This document shows positions 44,530 to 56,279 of a stretch of 64,000 bases of DNA, in pieces. Position numbers and translations under genes: made by a program. How positions within the stretch are numbered: position 1 is the first letter of the stretch; every line of letters begins with the position of its first letter. The stretch comes from Psococerastis gibbosa. Lineage: Eukaryota; Arthropoda; Insecta; Psocodea; Psocidae. Where the stretch lies: assembly GCA_963971405.1 (NCBI GenBank), contig OZ020491.1, positions 2,424,910 through 2,488,909 on the forward strand, read 5' to 3'. The notes beneath the pieces were generated by a model. It was not told the DNA's origin and ran no database searches. It saw only the letters and a program-made list of their open reading frames with translations.

Positions 44530-44800
44530 AGATCGTCAATTGTGCCGGGACCAGATGCCAGTAGAGGACAGACCAGCAAGTGGGGCGGTATCCTGAACAG
44601 CCCCACAGTCGCATTGGGCATCCTCAGCTATGATGAGATATGACGCCAGCATCGGATGGATCCTACCTTGTTGAAGGCTCGAAGCTTTGTTTTTATAAGC
44701 AGGGTACGGAGAAAATTGAAAGAGATGGTAGTAGGCAGATGAGAAATTTGGTATAGGGCAATTGGGAACATCTTCGGGCCACTTTCTGCCCGTCATCACA
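44530..44800 (-). mobile_element. LINE 3' coding fragment
   Basis: The minus-strand ORF ends YLIIAEDAQCDCGAVQDTAP, the Cys motif seen near the C-terminus of many non-LTR reverse-transcriptase ORFs (C.CG...T..H). A second fragment of the same type is split at 45655-46140. Confidence 0.5.
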
Positions 44801-45279
44801 AGTATGTCAGTTTCTGCTTCTTAATGGTAATTGCTCGTATTCCTTCCTACAGTCAGTTAACGTATTCTGTTGTCAGTTGAGGTAGTATCCGTTAGATTCC
44901 ACTTACCCACGCATTACAAACGATGGTGGGGCGCGCCCTTAAAATCCAAGCAATTTATATTCTATTCAAGGGTCATTGAAGTCTTATTATAAAAAAACTT
45001 TAGCTTAGCAAGGCAGGGACTGCAAGAAGCGGAGTTCGTGACCAAATCAGTTAGCGCTGGCGGCTATGAAAAATATGAAACTTGGCCCGTTCACTCCATC
45101 ACTCAGCGTTTTTATTAAGTGAAATCTCCACCCCACCTGCCAGCCCAAGCCTTTTACAACTTCTCATTTTCCCCGCTTTCGCCTTCTTTATGAAAATAAA
45201 TGGTGCAGTCAATTCTACTGGCTATAGCTAGCTAGACAAAAAAAAAACTGGAAGCCTTTGAGTTGTGGTGCTAGAGAAA

Positions 45280-45610
45280 ATTTTTGAAAATTCCATGGAG
45301 TGACCACATAGCCAACGAAGAAGTGCTCCATAGAATATACGAAAAAAGAGCTATTTCAACAGGAAGAGGCAAATGGATCCGACATATTCTGAGATACGAA
45401 GGGCTCCTCAAGAACATCATTGAGGTTATGGTTGAACTCAAGAGGACGACAGAGGAAGGCGTACCTAGAGGATGTCATGAAGGAGATAGGGTGCGACACC
45501 TATAAAGGACTGAAAAGGACCGCACAAAACTTACAAGAGTGGAGAAGAAGACTACCACATTAGCTGCAAACCAATCCATAGATTGCAACTCATGAAGATA
45601 GCTAGCGCTG
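45280..45610 (+). mobile_element. RTE-like LINE 3' coding fragment
   Basis: KIPWSDHIANEEVLHRIYEK, then GRGKWIRHILRYEGLLKNI: the RTE-type C-terminal layout (I.W.D...NEEVL.R......G..R....L.HILR...LL). It ends with GCTGCAAACCAATCCATAG, shared with 19186-19330. Confidence 0.7.
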
Positions 45611-45654
45611 AGCTATAGGCTACTGGCTACTAAGTGGCGGATAGCGAAAAGACC

Positions 45655-46140
45655 ACCAGGGAAGGGAGGAAAGAGATTAGAAGATTTGATGCCAGGATCG
45701 GATAGATCTTACCTTGTTGAAGGCTCAAGGCCGTAGCCAGAATTTTTTTCGGGGGGGGGGGGGTTAGAAATTTCATTGGGTATTTTTAATTTTTTAATTA
45801 AAAAAAAAAAAAGATAAATCGCATACAAACAATTTAATGAATGTTTCCGATTGACCTTTTCAGTCGCCTCTGTAGGTTATTACCCGTGATGAGTACGACA
45901 CGTCTCCGATTGCATGGCGTGTAAAGACTCGCACAAGTGCAAGCACTTTACCACCTGGCCATCGAAGTCGATTACATATTACATAGTGGTTTATATTTTT
46001 CCTCTCAAAATCCGATTCTATCTAGTATGAAGCCTTTTCATTTTCGGGGGGGGGGGGTTGAACCCCCATTAACCCCCCCTTGGCTACGGCCATGTTAAGG
46101 CTAGCAGCTTGTGTTTGTGAGCAGGATACGGTATTGACTT
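45655..46140 (-). mobile_element. LINE 3' fragment split by a MITE
   Basis: 45655-45725 plus 46095-46140 continue each other and match 44640-44710 (GATGCCAGGATCGGATAGAT; GAGCAGGATACGG). The gap is the MITE 45726-46094. Confidence 0.6.
45726..46094. mobile_element. hAT-type MITE, CAAGGCCGTAGCCAG ends
   Basis: Left CAAGGCCGTAGCCAG and right TTGGCTACGGCCATG. The 8-bp flanks TGAAGGCT and TTAAGGCT differ at one base. G run near the left end and C runs near the right end. Confidence 0.85.
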
Positions 46141-46902
46141 TTTTTGCTCTGATATTATTAACCAAACCCAGTGGAGTTAATGCATTCGATATATTCGACA
46201 CTCTAAATACTTGACTTCCTTTTCCGAAGTCCGAAGTAAGCTACGGTATCTACGTTTTTACTCGTTTAATGATGAATGATAGAAGGGGCATTCTAAGAAA
46301 AAGATTCGAGTGGTAGTCCGTATCGCTATTCTATACATGCCGGGCGCCCCCGAGCAATTCTGTGTCCCCGCGCCACTGGGTTTGCGGGGGTGTTATTTAC
46401 GCCACTGCTTGCACCCCCCCCCCCCACCTGATGACGGCTCTGATTGCATAACAGCCGTAGACCTGGCAAGCGTGTTGCAGCCGCTTATATTAAAGTTATA
46501 GAGATAAACTTTGAATCAATGCCCAATTTCTTTCCCCCATGCAAATCACAAAAGTTCAAAAGTCTTTCCTCCAAGTTTTGCGTGAGTTACGAAATTATTT
46601 CCACACAATATACTAACGACGGCTTTTGAATTAAATATTAAAGCCATGATTGATGATTGTTTCAAAGATTTTACGTCTGAGACAATAAAAGTAACATTTA
46701 GCTGTAAACTTGTCATGACAGGCTGCCATTGTCGTTGTAAGAGTTATACACAATTGCGTGACTCCCCCCCCCCCCCCCCCGACCACCCCCCACTTGTGTC
46801 TTTCCTTTCTTTCTGTATTTTCCTATATACCCCCAGGGCCGTGCGGTGGATTTTATACCCAGACTACCCGGATAACAGTGCCGCTTTCCGTATAAGGCAA
46901 AT
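46141..46902. other. Intergenic DNA with homopolymer runs
   Basis: C runs near 46415-46425 and 46765-46780. No element ends resolved and no gene. Confidence 0.35.
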
Positions 46903-47751
46903 CAAAAGAACCGGTCCGAGTTTACTCGAACATGCTTTCCAATTTATCAAAATTAGTAGAGAGAGAAAATGAGTAATTTCATGGTAAATAATTTTCCTAT
47001 GGCTAAATTTCCGATGTCTCGGGGGGGGGGGGGGGGGGGTTGTCCACCTGACCTCACTGGAGATGAGGTAAATTCTAGATAGGTCAGACCAACACATTAC
47101 CACACAGCAATACTGGCAGGGCACGCAATGCATTTAATCGTGAATTTTCTATCATTTTTTCAAAAAAAACATTTTTTTTCTTACAGAACCAAATACTTTT
47201 CTGGGAAAGCAACCTGTCTGGTTTCGTTACTCAATTTAACACCTAAAACATACCTGAAGGTAGAAATCATCGATAGAAAGGTTTCGCAGAAAAATTATTT
47301 TTTAGTCATTTTTCATTAAAATTTTGTTATTTTTTTTTTTTACCCCCAGAAGCAACCTATCAAGGGGCAAGCGACCCCCCGCATTTCGTTAACATTAATA
47401 ACGACTACAATATATGTGAATTTAAAAGAAATCGTTGGAGCCGTTTTTGAGAAATAATTTTTTTAGACGTTTTTTGGAGTTTTTTGAGAATAAAACCCCC
47501 CAAATTAAGTTAGCCCAAAATAAAAAAAATGGTCCCGAGGTATGATTTTTGTGAACCTACATGCCGAATTTAATCAAAATCGACCGAGTAGTTTGCCCGG
47601 AAATCGACGCACAGACAGACAGACAGACATTTCGTAAAAACCACTTTTTTTGGTTCCTGGGACCTTAAAACATGTAAATCCGTTGAAATCCCGGAATCGA
47701 AAATTTCGACCGTCACAAAGCTTTCCTTATACTAGTTATAAATTGGAAAGC
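46903..47751. mobile_element. Unclassified repeat T, copy 2
   Basis: About 850 bp: AGAACCGGTCCGAGTTTACT, GCTTTCCAATTTATC, a long G run at 47021-47038, TTGTCCACCTGACCTCACTG, CCCCCAGAAGCAACC, a CAGACAGACAGACA run, and the end ATAAATTGGAAAGC. Confidence 0.75.
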
Positions 47752-47930
47752 AATGAAATCAAATATAATATTTGTTTTTAAATAAACATAGGCTAGTATA
47801 AAACATAGTATTTTGTTGTTATGTAACAGTCCATTTGGGAGCCTAAACCAAATCTCTCTCTCTTCTTCTACTTCACAGTAGTCTGAAGTCGTCTGGGAAT
47901 TGCCTAGGAATGCCCTCAGTCAGGTGTTCC

Positions 47931-48235
47931 AAAACTTTTTTTTTCCGTAGACCACTAGATTATATGATTTTCCGTGGACCACCATGACTATATGATAGGA
48001 AAATCTTTAAATTCTAGGACGCTGATCAAGTAGTTTGTACCTACAATTTACTATTTTGGATTAACTGTTTAGGACTGGTAACGGTCGGATTTTGTAGCTC
48101 AGTGCCAAGATTCACTGTTATTTATTTCAAATTTCCAATAACTCAGCTGTTTTATTTTCTATATTGGCCCGTGGACCACTTGATGTATGTCTGTGGACCA
48201 CCGGTGGTTCATGGACCACAGATTGGGAACCCCTG
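47931..48235. mobile_element. hAT-type MITE, GTGGACCAC family
   Basis: Left CAGGTGTTCCAAAACTT and right GATTGGGAACCCCTG are inverse. GTGGACCACC motifs lie near both ends. It is related to 14489-14771 in inverse orientation. The flanking 8-mers match at only 5 of 8, so it is older. Confidence 0.65.
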
Positions 48236-48454
48236 CTCGAAGTGACTAAGTCACCGTAACAAATCTTTTATCACTTTAGGGAGCCTACCCATCCGTAGTC
48301 TAAAAGACGTGTAACTACTGTAACTAGGGCTCTGATTGGTTAATAGTGACGCCCAATTGATGATAGCAGGCTATAGATACACTGGTGCACTGTGCACACG
48401 TGTTTTACCTTAGCGCCTAGCTATCCAGAGTCGATCATTATTATGCAATTGAGC

Positions 48455-48640
48455 TGCACTTCTCGGGGCTTGTGGTTCAGTTGATGCCCCGGTTAGGTGA
48501 AGTACGTGGGTACGAATCCTGCCAAGTGCATTTTTTTCATATCCGTTAATTTTCAACCAAAGTTAATTTAATGTCAGTGCTATAGCATGCATACACCATA
48601 TAATACTGCAATGTAGGTACTGTTTTTCGCAATGGCTGTT
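48455..48640 (+). repeat. tRNA-derived SINE, family A, head-first copy
   Basis: Head TCTCGGGGCTTGTGGTTCAG, GCCCCGGTTAGG, B box GGGTACGAATCCTGCCAAGT, T run, TCAACCAAAGTTAATTTAAT and GTCAGTGCTATAG. Confidence 0.65.
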
Positions 48641-48661
48641 ATTCAATTTGCACCTTAGTTA

Positions 48662-49021
48662 GGCGCCCATTCCATTGACCGGCTAGGGCTATTTCCAACA
48701 ACGGTGACGTGGTAGCAGACATTCAAGACTTTGGTAGCGTTTCCACCGACCTCGCATTGCAGATTGCAAATGACATTGATGGAAATGTTTTTTTTTTTTA
48801 TAGAAATCTATTAAAATGTTTGTAATTAACATATCCCCTGAAGCCATTTTTTAATTTTAGTTTGCTTGTTTGTGATTTTACTGTATGATTATTGATCAAT
48901 TTTAACTATGGCATAGAGGAAAATAAACATTTCCGTCAATTCTGCAATGCTAGGTCTTGAATGTCTGCTACCACGTCACCGTTGTTGGAAATAGCCCTAG
49001 CCGGTCAATGGAATGGGCACC
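48662..49021. mobile_element. Composite palindromic MITE, copy 3
   Basis: Same arms and core as 19783-20164. The edges TTA/TTA fit a 3-bp target. One inner arm is reduced (CAATGCTAGGTCTTGAATG). Confidence 0.85.
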
Positions 49022-49725
49022 TTATGGCAGTCTCCTTCTTGCCAAATACTCTCTCAACGGGTGGTTCCTGTTGGTTTCAATTGATGGGTTCAATGAGCAA
49101 CTAGAGTGCTTACCACAGTTACTGCTGTGAGCACTTATAGTGACTGATTAGTTACTACAATTTGGGAACAGAATGAAGAAGAAGACGTAAAGTCATTTTA
49201 TCCGGTGGAAGGAAGGAAAAAAATTAATTGAAATCGAAGGAGGCTAATAATAAAAAAAATCTCATTTTACATAGTAAGCTTTACGCGGCATGAATAATGC
49301 AAAATGTGTGGAGAAAGAACCATGATGTTATGAATAGGTTATAGAGAGTAGAGTACGTATAGGCTATAAAACCGGGTTACCAGCTAATCTCGTAAACAAC
49401 CCGAGAACATTAAAAACCGTCGAGAGAGAGGTATCGCAGTTTTCTCAGCCGTATTTTGCGCGGGAAAAAATTTGAATTTTAAAGGCGGGGGATAGAGAAT
49501 GGGTTAAAATTATAATTTTATCTTACTTTTATGATGCTTTTAGTCCCATGACCGAGCATCAAGGGTTCCTTCCTGTTATTATTATTATTATTATTATTAA
49601 GTAACATACGATACACGATGCTGATGATAACGGTATAATGGAGGGGATTTGTGAATAATTTCATAGTGAGAAAGGTTAGTGCTGATAATTACATTATTAG
49701 TTATAGGATGAGTCAGCTTTAAAAA
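49022..49725. other. Intergenic DNA, nothing recognised
   Basis: Contains a short (ATT)n run near 49578-49600. No gene or element boundary seen. Confidence 0.4.
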
Positions 49726-50580
49726 TTTAAAGAACCGGTCCGAGTTTACTCGAACATGCTTTCCAATTTATCAAAATTTGTAGATAGAGAAAATGAGTAA
49801 TTTCATGGTAAATAATTTTCCTGTGGTTAAATTTCCGATATCTCGGGGGGAGGGGGGGGGGGTTGTCCACCTGACGTCACTGGAGGTGAGGTAAATTCTA
49901 GATAGGTCAGACCAACACATTACCACACAGCAATAATGGCAGGGCACGCAATGCATTTGAGCGTGAATTTTCTATCATTTAAAAAAAAAAAACATTTTTT
50001 TTTACAAAACCAAATACTTTTTTGGGAAAGCAACCTGTCCGGTTTCGTTACTCAATTTAACACCTAAAACATGCCTGAAGGTAGAAATAATCGATAGAAA
50101 GGTTTCGCAGAAAAATTATTTTTTAGTCATTTTTCATTAAAATTTATTTATTTATATTTTTTTACCCCCAGAAGAAATCTATCAAGGGGCAAGCGACCCC
50201 ACGCATTTCGTTAGTATTAATAACGACTAAAATATATGTGAATTTAAAAGAAATCGTTGGAGCCGTTTTTGAGAAATTATTTTTTTAGGCGTTTTTTTTG
50301 GAGTTTTTTGAGAATAACCCCCCCCCCCAAATTAAGTTAGCCCCAAATAAAAAAAAATTGATCCGAGGTATGATTTTTTGTGAACCTACACGCCGAATTT
50401 CATCAAGATCGACCGAGTAGTTTGCCCGGAAACCGACGCACAGACAGACAGACAGACATTTCGTAAAAACCACTTTTTTGAGTTCCTGGGACCTCAAAAC
50501 GTGTAAATCCGTTGAAATCTCGGAATCGAAAATTTCGACCGTCACATAGCTTTCCTTATACTACGTATAAATCGGAAAGC
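49726..50580. mobile_element. Unclassified repeat T, copy 3
   Basis: Same layout as copy 2, including the G run after GATATCTCGGGGGG and the CAGACAGACAGACA run. Ends ATAAATCGGAAAGC. Confidence 0.75.
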
Positions 50581-50646
50581 AAAAAGCTAGGTTAATAGTG
50601 TGATTGTCAGATCCATAGAGGGGGGTGGGGTGCAATCTAGTCCATA

Positions 50647-51042
50647 GGCGCTTATTCCACCGACCGGCTAGGGCTAAATACAAATACGGTGACGTGGTAA
50701 CTGACATTCAAGACTTAGGCGGGGTTTCCATCGACCTCGCACTGCAGAATGCAAATGACATTGACGGAAATGTTTGTTTTACTCTATGCCATAGTTAAAA
50801 TTGATCAATGATCATAGAGTAAAATCACAAACAAACAAACTAAAATTAAAAAATGGCGTCATGGGATATGTTAATTACAAACATTTTAATAGATTTCTAT
50901 AAAAAGAAAAACAAACATTTCCGTCAATTTCATTTGCATTCTGCAATGCGAGGTCGATGGAAACCCCAGCCTAAGTCTTGAATGTCAGTTACCACGTCAC
51001 CGTATTTGTATTTAGCCCTAGCAGGTCGGTGGAATATCCGCC
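50647..51042. mobile_element. Composite palindromic MITE, copy 4, opposite orientation
   Basis: The outer arms are GGCGCTTATTCCACCGACCG and the inverse. The inner AT-rich core reads in the opposite direction from copies 1-3 and 5. The edges ATA/ATA fit a 3-bp target. Confidence 0.85.
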
Positions 51043-51296
51043 ATAGAAACACTTCAGAGTTTCAGCAGCTGGTCTCTTCCTTTGCGAACCTATGTCCTAT
51101 GGGGTAGAACATTATATATATTATATATTGATCCAATACAATACATTATATTATTTATATTGATACAATAAAATCATGTACCGCAAGGTTTCAGTCAGCC
51201 CGTGTGCGGTTTCGCCTTTGGGTATACAGTACGCAATACAATACAGTAGTTAAATAATTAATTATTGGTTAGTAGTATTAATCAAATCAGGTTAGC

Positions 51297-51367
51297 ACAG
51301 TCAGATACAGGGGGGGGGGGGTGGTAACTGTACCACCTCCCCCCAAAGTGGGCTAGATCCGTCCCTG
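51297..51367. mobile_element. Deleted MITE remnant, GACGGATCCAG family
   Basis: CAGTCAGATACAGG, a G run, a C run and AGATCCGTCCCTGG resemble the two ends of the 39740-41126 element joined with almost no interior. Confidence 0.5.
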
Positions 51368-51581
51368 GGATACAGTCGGTTTCTAATTCCGTTTGCGTCT
51401 ATTTCTTATTCATGTCTTCCTTTCTCGAATTCTCCTGGCTGCAGAGTACCTCTAATTGTTGCTATACCTATAGGTATAATAGGAGAATAGGGAGTTCTTG
51501 GACCCCTTCACTCGCCCCTGGGGACGCCCACCTGGTATCGGAAAACCAGTACCTATGAATAGAATAGAATGAAGTACCCGA

Positions 51582-51893
51582 CAGGGGCGTAAAGTTGGGG
51601 GGCACGGTCTATCTTGCTCCCCAGCTCCTTGGGGGGGGGGGGGGGCAAAGCCTCGAGCATACTAAGACGTGGTTCATTGAGACCCCCGGGCCCCTTTGTA
51701 GCAATATGAATATGAGCATTCCTTTGTTAGCTTTGTAAAATCTACAGCTATACTTTACTACTATTAAAATGCGTAAAACCCCACGTTTTTGCTCTTATAT
51801 TTTCAATTTTTCCTTATCCTGCCTGATGACGTCATAAGGTCTACTTAGTTTTGCCCGTCTGGCCCGCCATCATTCTAAAACTTTACGCCTCTT
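51582..51893. mobile_element. hAT-type MITE, CAGGGGCGTAAAGTT ends, copy 2
   Basis: Same ends and interior as 31546-31856 (CTGATGACGTCATAAGGTCT shared). The 8-bp flanks GTACCCGA and CTACCCGA differ at one base. It is inserted at the very edge of the hairpin 51894-52017. Confidence 0.85.
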
Positions 51894-52017
51894 CTACCCG
51901 ACCACGATAAGACGGCACTTGGAACACTTATAAAAATCGATTAAACTCTGTGTTCCGCTTATGCAAGTTTTCGAATAGACAAAGTGTTCCAAGTGCCATC
52001 CTATCGTGGTCAGGTAG
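51894..52017. mobile_element. Short foldback MITE, CTACC.GACCACGATA ends
   Basis: CTACCCGACCACGATAAGAC, GGCACTTGGAACACTT and their inverse AAGTGTTCCAAGTGCC, ATCGTGGTCAGGTAG form a hairpin of about 35 bp with a loop of about 50 bp. Confidence 0.7.
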
Positions 52018-52384
52018 TATCCGTATTGATTCATAACAATGAAAACAATAGGCGATCAATAGACAAGCTTAAACACAAAACAATACTTAAAAAACACTAA
52101 AAACCAATAGCCTAAGACAATATAAGTACCACGTGAAGCAATAAAAAGTTGTATGTAGTGGTTTGAGTACTATCTGCACTGAGAATCATGACAACAACAT
52201 CGGCTGTCTAGTTCCACGTCATGTTTGCACACAAACATTTGTCTATAAGGTGCCTCTTTGGTTTTCTCTGAAAACAGCCATTTCTTCCACCGCTCTAATG
52301 TTCCTTAGCAGCCCTTATAAGTTCAGTATCTAGCACCCTCATACCTGCTGGTTCAATGGTTAGGGATTACAAGGTCACCACTGC

Positions 52385-52575
52385 CAAGGGTGGATTTTAG
52401 GGGGGGGGGGGGGGTCAGAGGGTCCGGACCCCCCCCCCCAAATAGATTAACTTACACTAGATAACAATGGATTTACAGTGGGAATTAAAAATAAACATGT
52501 TTTTTAATGTAATAATCCACTGAACCAGCCCGCTGACCCCCCCCCCCCTAAATTGGAGGCAAAATCCGCCCTTGG
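52385..52575. mobile_element. hAT-like MITE, CAAGGGTGGATTTTA ends
   Basis: Left CAAGGGTGGATTTTA and right CAAAATCCGCCCTTG are inverse. G run after the left end and C runs before the right end. No matching 8-mer flank; directly after it begins another end (GACGGATCCAGG). Confidence 0.65.
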
Positions 52576-53316
52576 GACGGATCCAGGGGAGGGCAGGGGG
52601 GATCCGTTTCTGCCCCTGCTCCTAGTATCATAGGCAGCCTAGGCAAGGCTGCAGAGCCGTATTATTGCAGATGAAAAAGGTGAAGTATATACATACTATA
52701 TACTATTATATTAAAAAAACTAGGGGAACTTTTTTACGGAAATGATGGCCATTTTCTCCGGTACAATGATTTCGGGAGTGCATGGTGTGGGGGGGGGGGG
52801 AGAGAGGGGCATATGGACCACATTTTCCGCCTCACAGCCCACCCCTCTCTTGCAGAGTCTTTTCCTTTGGCTTTATTACTATTGGATATGAGTCGCTAAG
52901 AAACTTCATTGAGCTACGTACGTACAGTTAGTGTTATAATTTTAGTAAAAGACCATATGTAGGTATTAATAATTATATTTAAGGTGTATTAAAAGTAAAA
53001 AGAATTAGTAATGCCATTTGCACTTAAACAACATAATAAGATAATGTCATCTGCTGTAGCTTTCCTTTTCCCGCGTCATATTAAACAATTCAAATATATA
53101 TACCACAGTAAGGACGTGTGTTGTTGGAAGTTGCGTATAACCAGGCACAGTTGAGATCTGGCCCCTCTGCAAGAGTGGGGTTATGCAACTAGGGTGGTAA
53201 ATGTTGTGGAGTTATACTACTTAGGTATACTGCTAGGAACACACTAACTACCATCTTCATCGTCATCACCTTTTCAATAATCAGCTCCGATTGGCCGGGT
53301 GTTACATAAGTGAGCC
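52576..53316. other. MITE end, then unrecognised DNA
   Basis: 52576-52605 (GGACGGATCCAGG) is one end of the 39740-type MITE. A G run lies near 52790-52800. Nothing else recognised. Confidence 0.4.
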
Positions 53317-53505
53317 CAAGGCCGTAGCCAGGATTTTTTTTTGCGGGGGGGGGGGGTAGAAATTTCATTGGGTATTACATAGTGGTTTTTATTTTTCCTC
53401 TCAAAATCCGATTCTATCTAGTATGAAGCCATTTCATTTCGGGGGAGGGGGGGGGGTGATTTGAACCCCCATGAACCCCCCTTGCCCCCTTGGCTTCGGC
53501 CTCCT
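53317..53505. mobile_element. hAT-type MITE, CAAGGCCGTAGCCAG family
   Basis: Left CAAGGCCGTAGCCAGG; right CTTGGCTTCGGCC. The interior is close to 45726-46094 and 54401-54578 (ATTTCATTGGGTATTACATA). The target duplication is not clear. A short SINE A scrap (CCGAAATTAGAGGATTTAG) follows. Confidence 0.7.
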
Positions 53506-53545
53506 GCAACCGAAATTAGAGGATTTAGAAAAATCTGGACTTAAA

Positions 53546-54149
53546 GGAAGAAGAAAGAAGAAGAATGAATGAATGAATGAATGTTATAATGTTAAAAATT
53601 GTTGAGACAATTATGCATTCGTCAAGTACAATACAAAATAAAAAATACATATCATTTTAAAGCACACAGTATACCTAAACTACCTATCCTGCTAAAAGTA
53701 GACCTTCATTTCATGACATACCTAAAGATCTATTAAAGGTCAGAGAGAGAGAGGTATAAGCTTTCCTTATGAGGATTTCCTTAGCCATCGATCTAAATGC
53801 GTTTAATGGCAATGCTCTGGTTTCCTGGTCAAATGAGTTGTAAATCTTATATGCCCAGTAATTCGTTGAAAAAAAAGAAGAGGAAGAAGAAGAAAAAATA
53901 TTGGATCGAATAAATATTAGAGTGTCTAATCAGGGCCATTAAGTGAACAGAAAATGCAATGAAAATTTTGTTTAGTTAAATTACGTTCTTGTCTAATTTC
54001 TAATATCCCGACTTTTCCCACTGGTAATTTTTCAACCGCCATTCTTTCTGCATTAATTTTCCTCAACAGTTTGGCGTACTTTGCCCTTTCATCTGTCATT
54101 AAAATCACTGACAATTCAGCAGTAATATTTTATCACATTGAACGGTAAA
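53546..54149. other. Intergenic DNA, nothing recognised
   Basis: Short AAGAAG and AATG runs; no supported gene. Confidence 0.4.
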
Positions 54150-54625
54150 ACCGAAACTTGGGAAATGGAAGACAGCGCTCAGGGATATAAGACGGGACGA
54201 AGTGGCTTTGACTCGGCTACGTATAGGCCACACACGGTACACCCACGGTCACCTGATGGCAGGGGAACCACCTAAACCTTGCGACTGCGGTGCGGATATG
54301 TCTGTTAGGCACCTTCTGATGGAATGCAGACTCCTCTCCCCATATCGTCGATGGTCCCACCAGACGACCACGACATCCTGGGAGACTGTGTTGATGTTCT
54401 CAAGGCCGTAGCCAAGTTTGTTTTTCGGGGGGGGGGGGGGGGGGTTAGAAATTTCATTGGGTATTACATAGTGGTTTTTATTTTTCCTCTCAAAATCTAT
54501 CTAGTATGAAGCCATTTCATTTCGGGGGGGGGGGGGGGGGGGTTGAACCTTCATGAACCCCCCTTGGCTACGATCTTGGGTGTTCTTGTACACTTCAGGA
54601 ATTATAGCCAAATCTAACTCAGTAG
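54150..54625 (+). mobile_element. LINE C-terminal fragment split by a MITE
   Basis: EVALTRLRIGHTRYTHGHLM, then GEPPKPCDCGADMSVRHLLM and ECRLLSPYRRW: the conserved Cys/His region after RNase H in I/Jockey-related LINEs. The frame continues after 54578 once the MITE 54401-54578 is discounted. Confidence 0.75.
54401..54578. mobile_element. hAT-type MITE, CAAGGCCGTAGCC family, in a LINE
   Basis: Left CAAGGCCGTAGCC and right GGCTACGATCTTG. The 8-bp flanks GATGTTCT and GGTGTTCT differ at one base. G runs dominate the interior. Confidence 0.85.
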
Positions 54626-54791
54626 AATTCACACATACATGCATATATACATTGAACTATTATTGGCGGTCCCTGGACAACCTCGTTGTCCTGTCTGCTC
54701 CTGAATGTAGTTCACAATCACACCGTAACGGCAATAATAAACTCGGTGGGCGTATAAGCAAACCCTGGCTTGCAGTCGGCTTTAAAACAAC

Positions 54792-55640
54792 TTTAAAGAA
54801 CCGGTCCGAGTTCACTCGAACATGCTTTCCAATTTATCAAAATTATTAGATAGAGGAAATTAGTAATTTTATGGCAAATATTTTTCCTATGGTTAAATTT
54901 CCGATATCTCGGGGGGGGGGGGCGGTTGTCCACCTGACGTCACTGGAAGTGAGGTAAATTCTCGATAGGTCAAACAAACACATTAATTACCACACAGCAA
55001 TAATGGCAGGGCATGCAATGCATTTGAGCGCGAATTTTCTGTAATTTTTTTCAAAAAATAATTTTTTGGGCAAAACCAAATATTTTTTTGGGAAAGCAAC
55101 CTATCCGGTTTCGTTACTCAATTTAACACCTAAAACATGCTTGAAGGTAGAAATCATCGATAGAAAGGTTTCGCATTTTTTAGTCATTTTTTCATTAAAT
55201 TTTAGTTATTTTTATTTTTTTACCCCCAGAAGCAAACTATCAAGGGGCAAGCGACCCCCCGCATTTTGTCAACATTAATAACGACTACAATCTACGAGAA
55301 TTTAAAAGAAATCGTTGGAGCCGTTTTTGAGAAATAATTTTTTTAGACGTTTTTTTGGAGTTTTTTGAAAATAAAAACCCCCCAAATTGAGTTAGCCCAG
55401 AAAAAAAAAATGGTCCCGAGGTATGATTTTTGTGAACCTACATGCCAAATTTCACTCAAATCCACTGAGTAGTTTGCCCGGAAATCGACGAACAGACAGA
55501 CAGACCGACAGACAGACATTTTGTAAAAACCACTTTTTTGGGTTCCTGGGACCTCAAAACGTGTAAATCCGTTGAAATCTCGGAATCGAAAATTTCGACC
55601 ATCACAAAGCTTTCCTTATACTACGTATAAATTGGAAAGC
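54792..55640. mobile_element. Unclassified repeat T, copy 4
   Basis: Begins AAGAACCGGTCCGAGTTCAC and ends GTATAAATTGGAAAGC. Same internal landmarks as copies 2 and 3. Confidence 0.75.
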
Positions 55641-56279
55641 AAAAAACATTGTAATCGCTGCTGCCTTGACATGTTAATAACAAATGAAATAAGCAGCGCA
55701 AATTATATTCATAAAATCATGTACCCATTTAACAATGCAAAAGACTAAAATATGGATTTTTCGTGGGACTGTATACTCTGTAGTCCGTATAGTTAATAAC
55801 GGCGTCCTCGGTTTCCTTTTGTTACTGCAGATAACTCGGTCCTTTGTTCCCGAAGATTAACACAACTTTTTTTGGGGCCCCACAGGAGAGATGTGAAATA
55901 CCCTGCAATTTGTAAACCGGACATCACAGGTGAACTTGCAGCTGGGATCCATTTTGGGGCCCTGAAAAAAATGTAATCGCCTGTAATCTTTCCTACAAAC
56001 CCTCGTGCTCTACCCCTTCTCCTTTCACCCTCATTTCCGGCGTGAACTTGTAAAAGAAGACGTATATAATACTACAATGCCCGCAGGAAATAAATTGGTC
56101 TCTATTTGGGGGCAGTGAATTGACCAGGGGAGACTTTTTGAGTTTTTGCTGCGGAAGAAAGGCTCGGCTGTAATGGAGTAAAAGGCTGAGGTTAGGCCTA
56201 TCATTTTTCTCATCTGAAAAAATATGCTTATGCAACCGTGTCACAACCAATATATTATAATAATGACCTGAAGGACATT
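55641..56279. other. Intergenic DNA, nothing recognised
   Basis: No repeat boundary or gene supported. Confidence 0.4.

Noticed and set aside
50647-51042. Inversion of the core between the arms of the composite MITE
   Set aside because: The outer arms are inverse copies, so the whole element inserted in the opposite orientation looks the same; small arm differences fit whole-element inversion.
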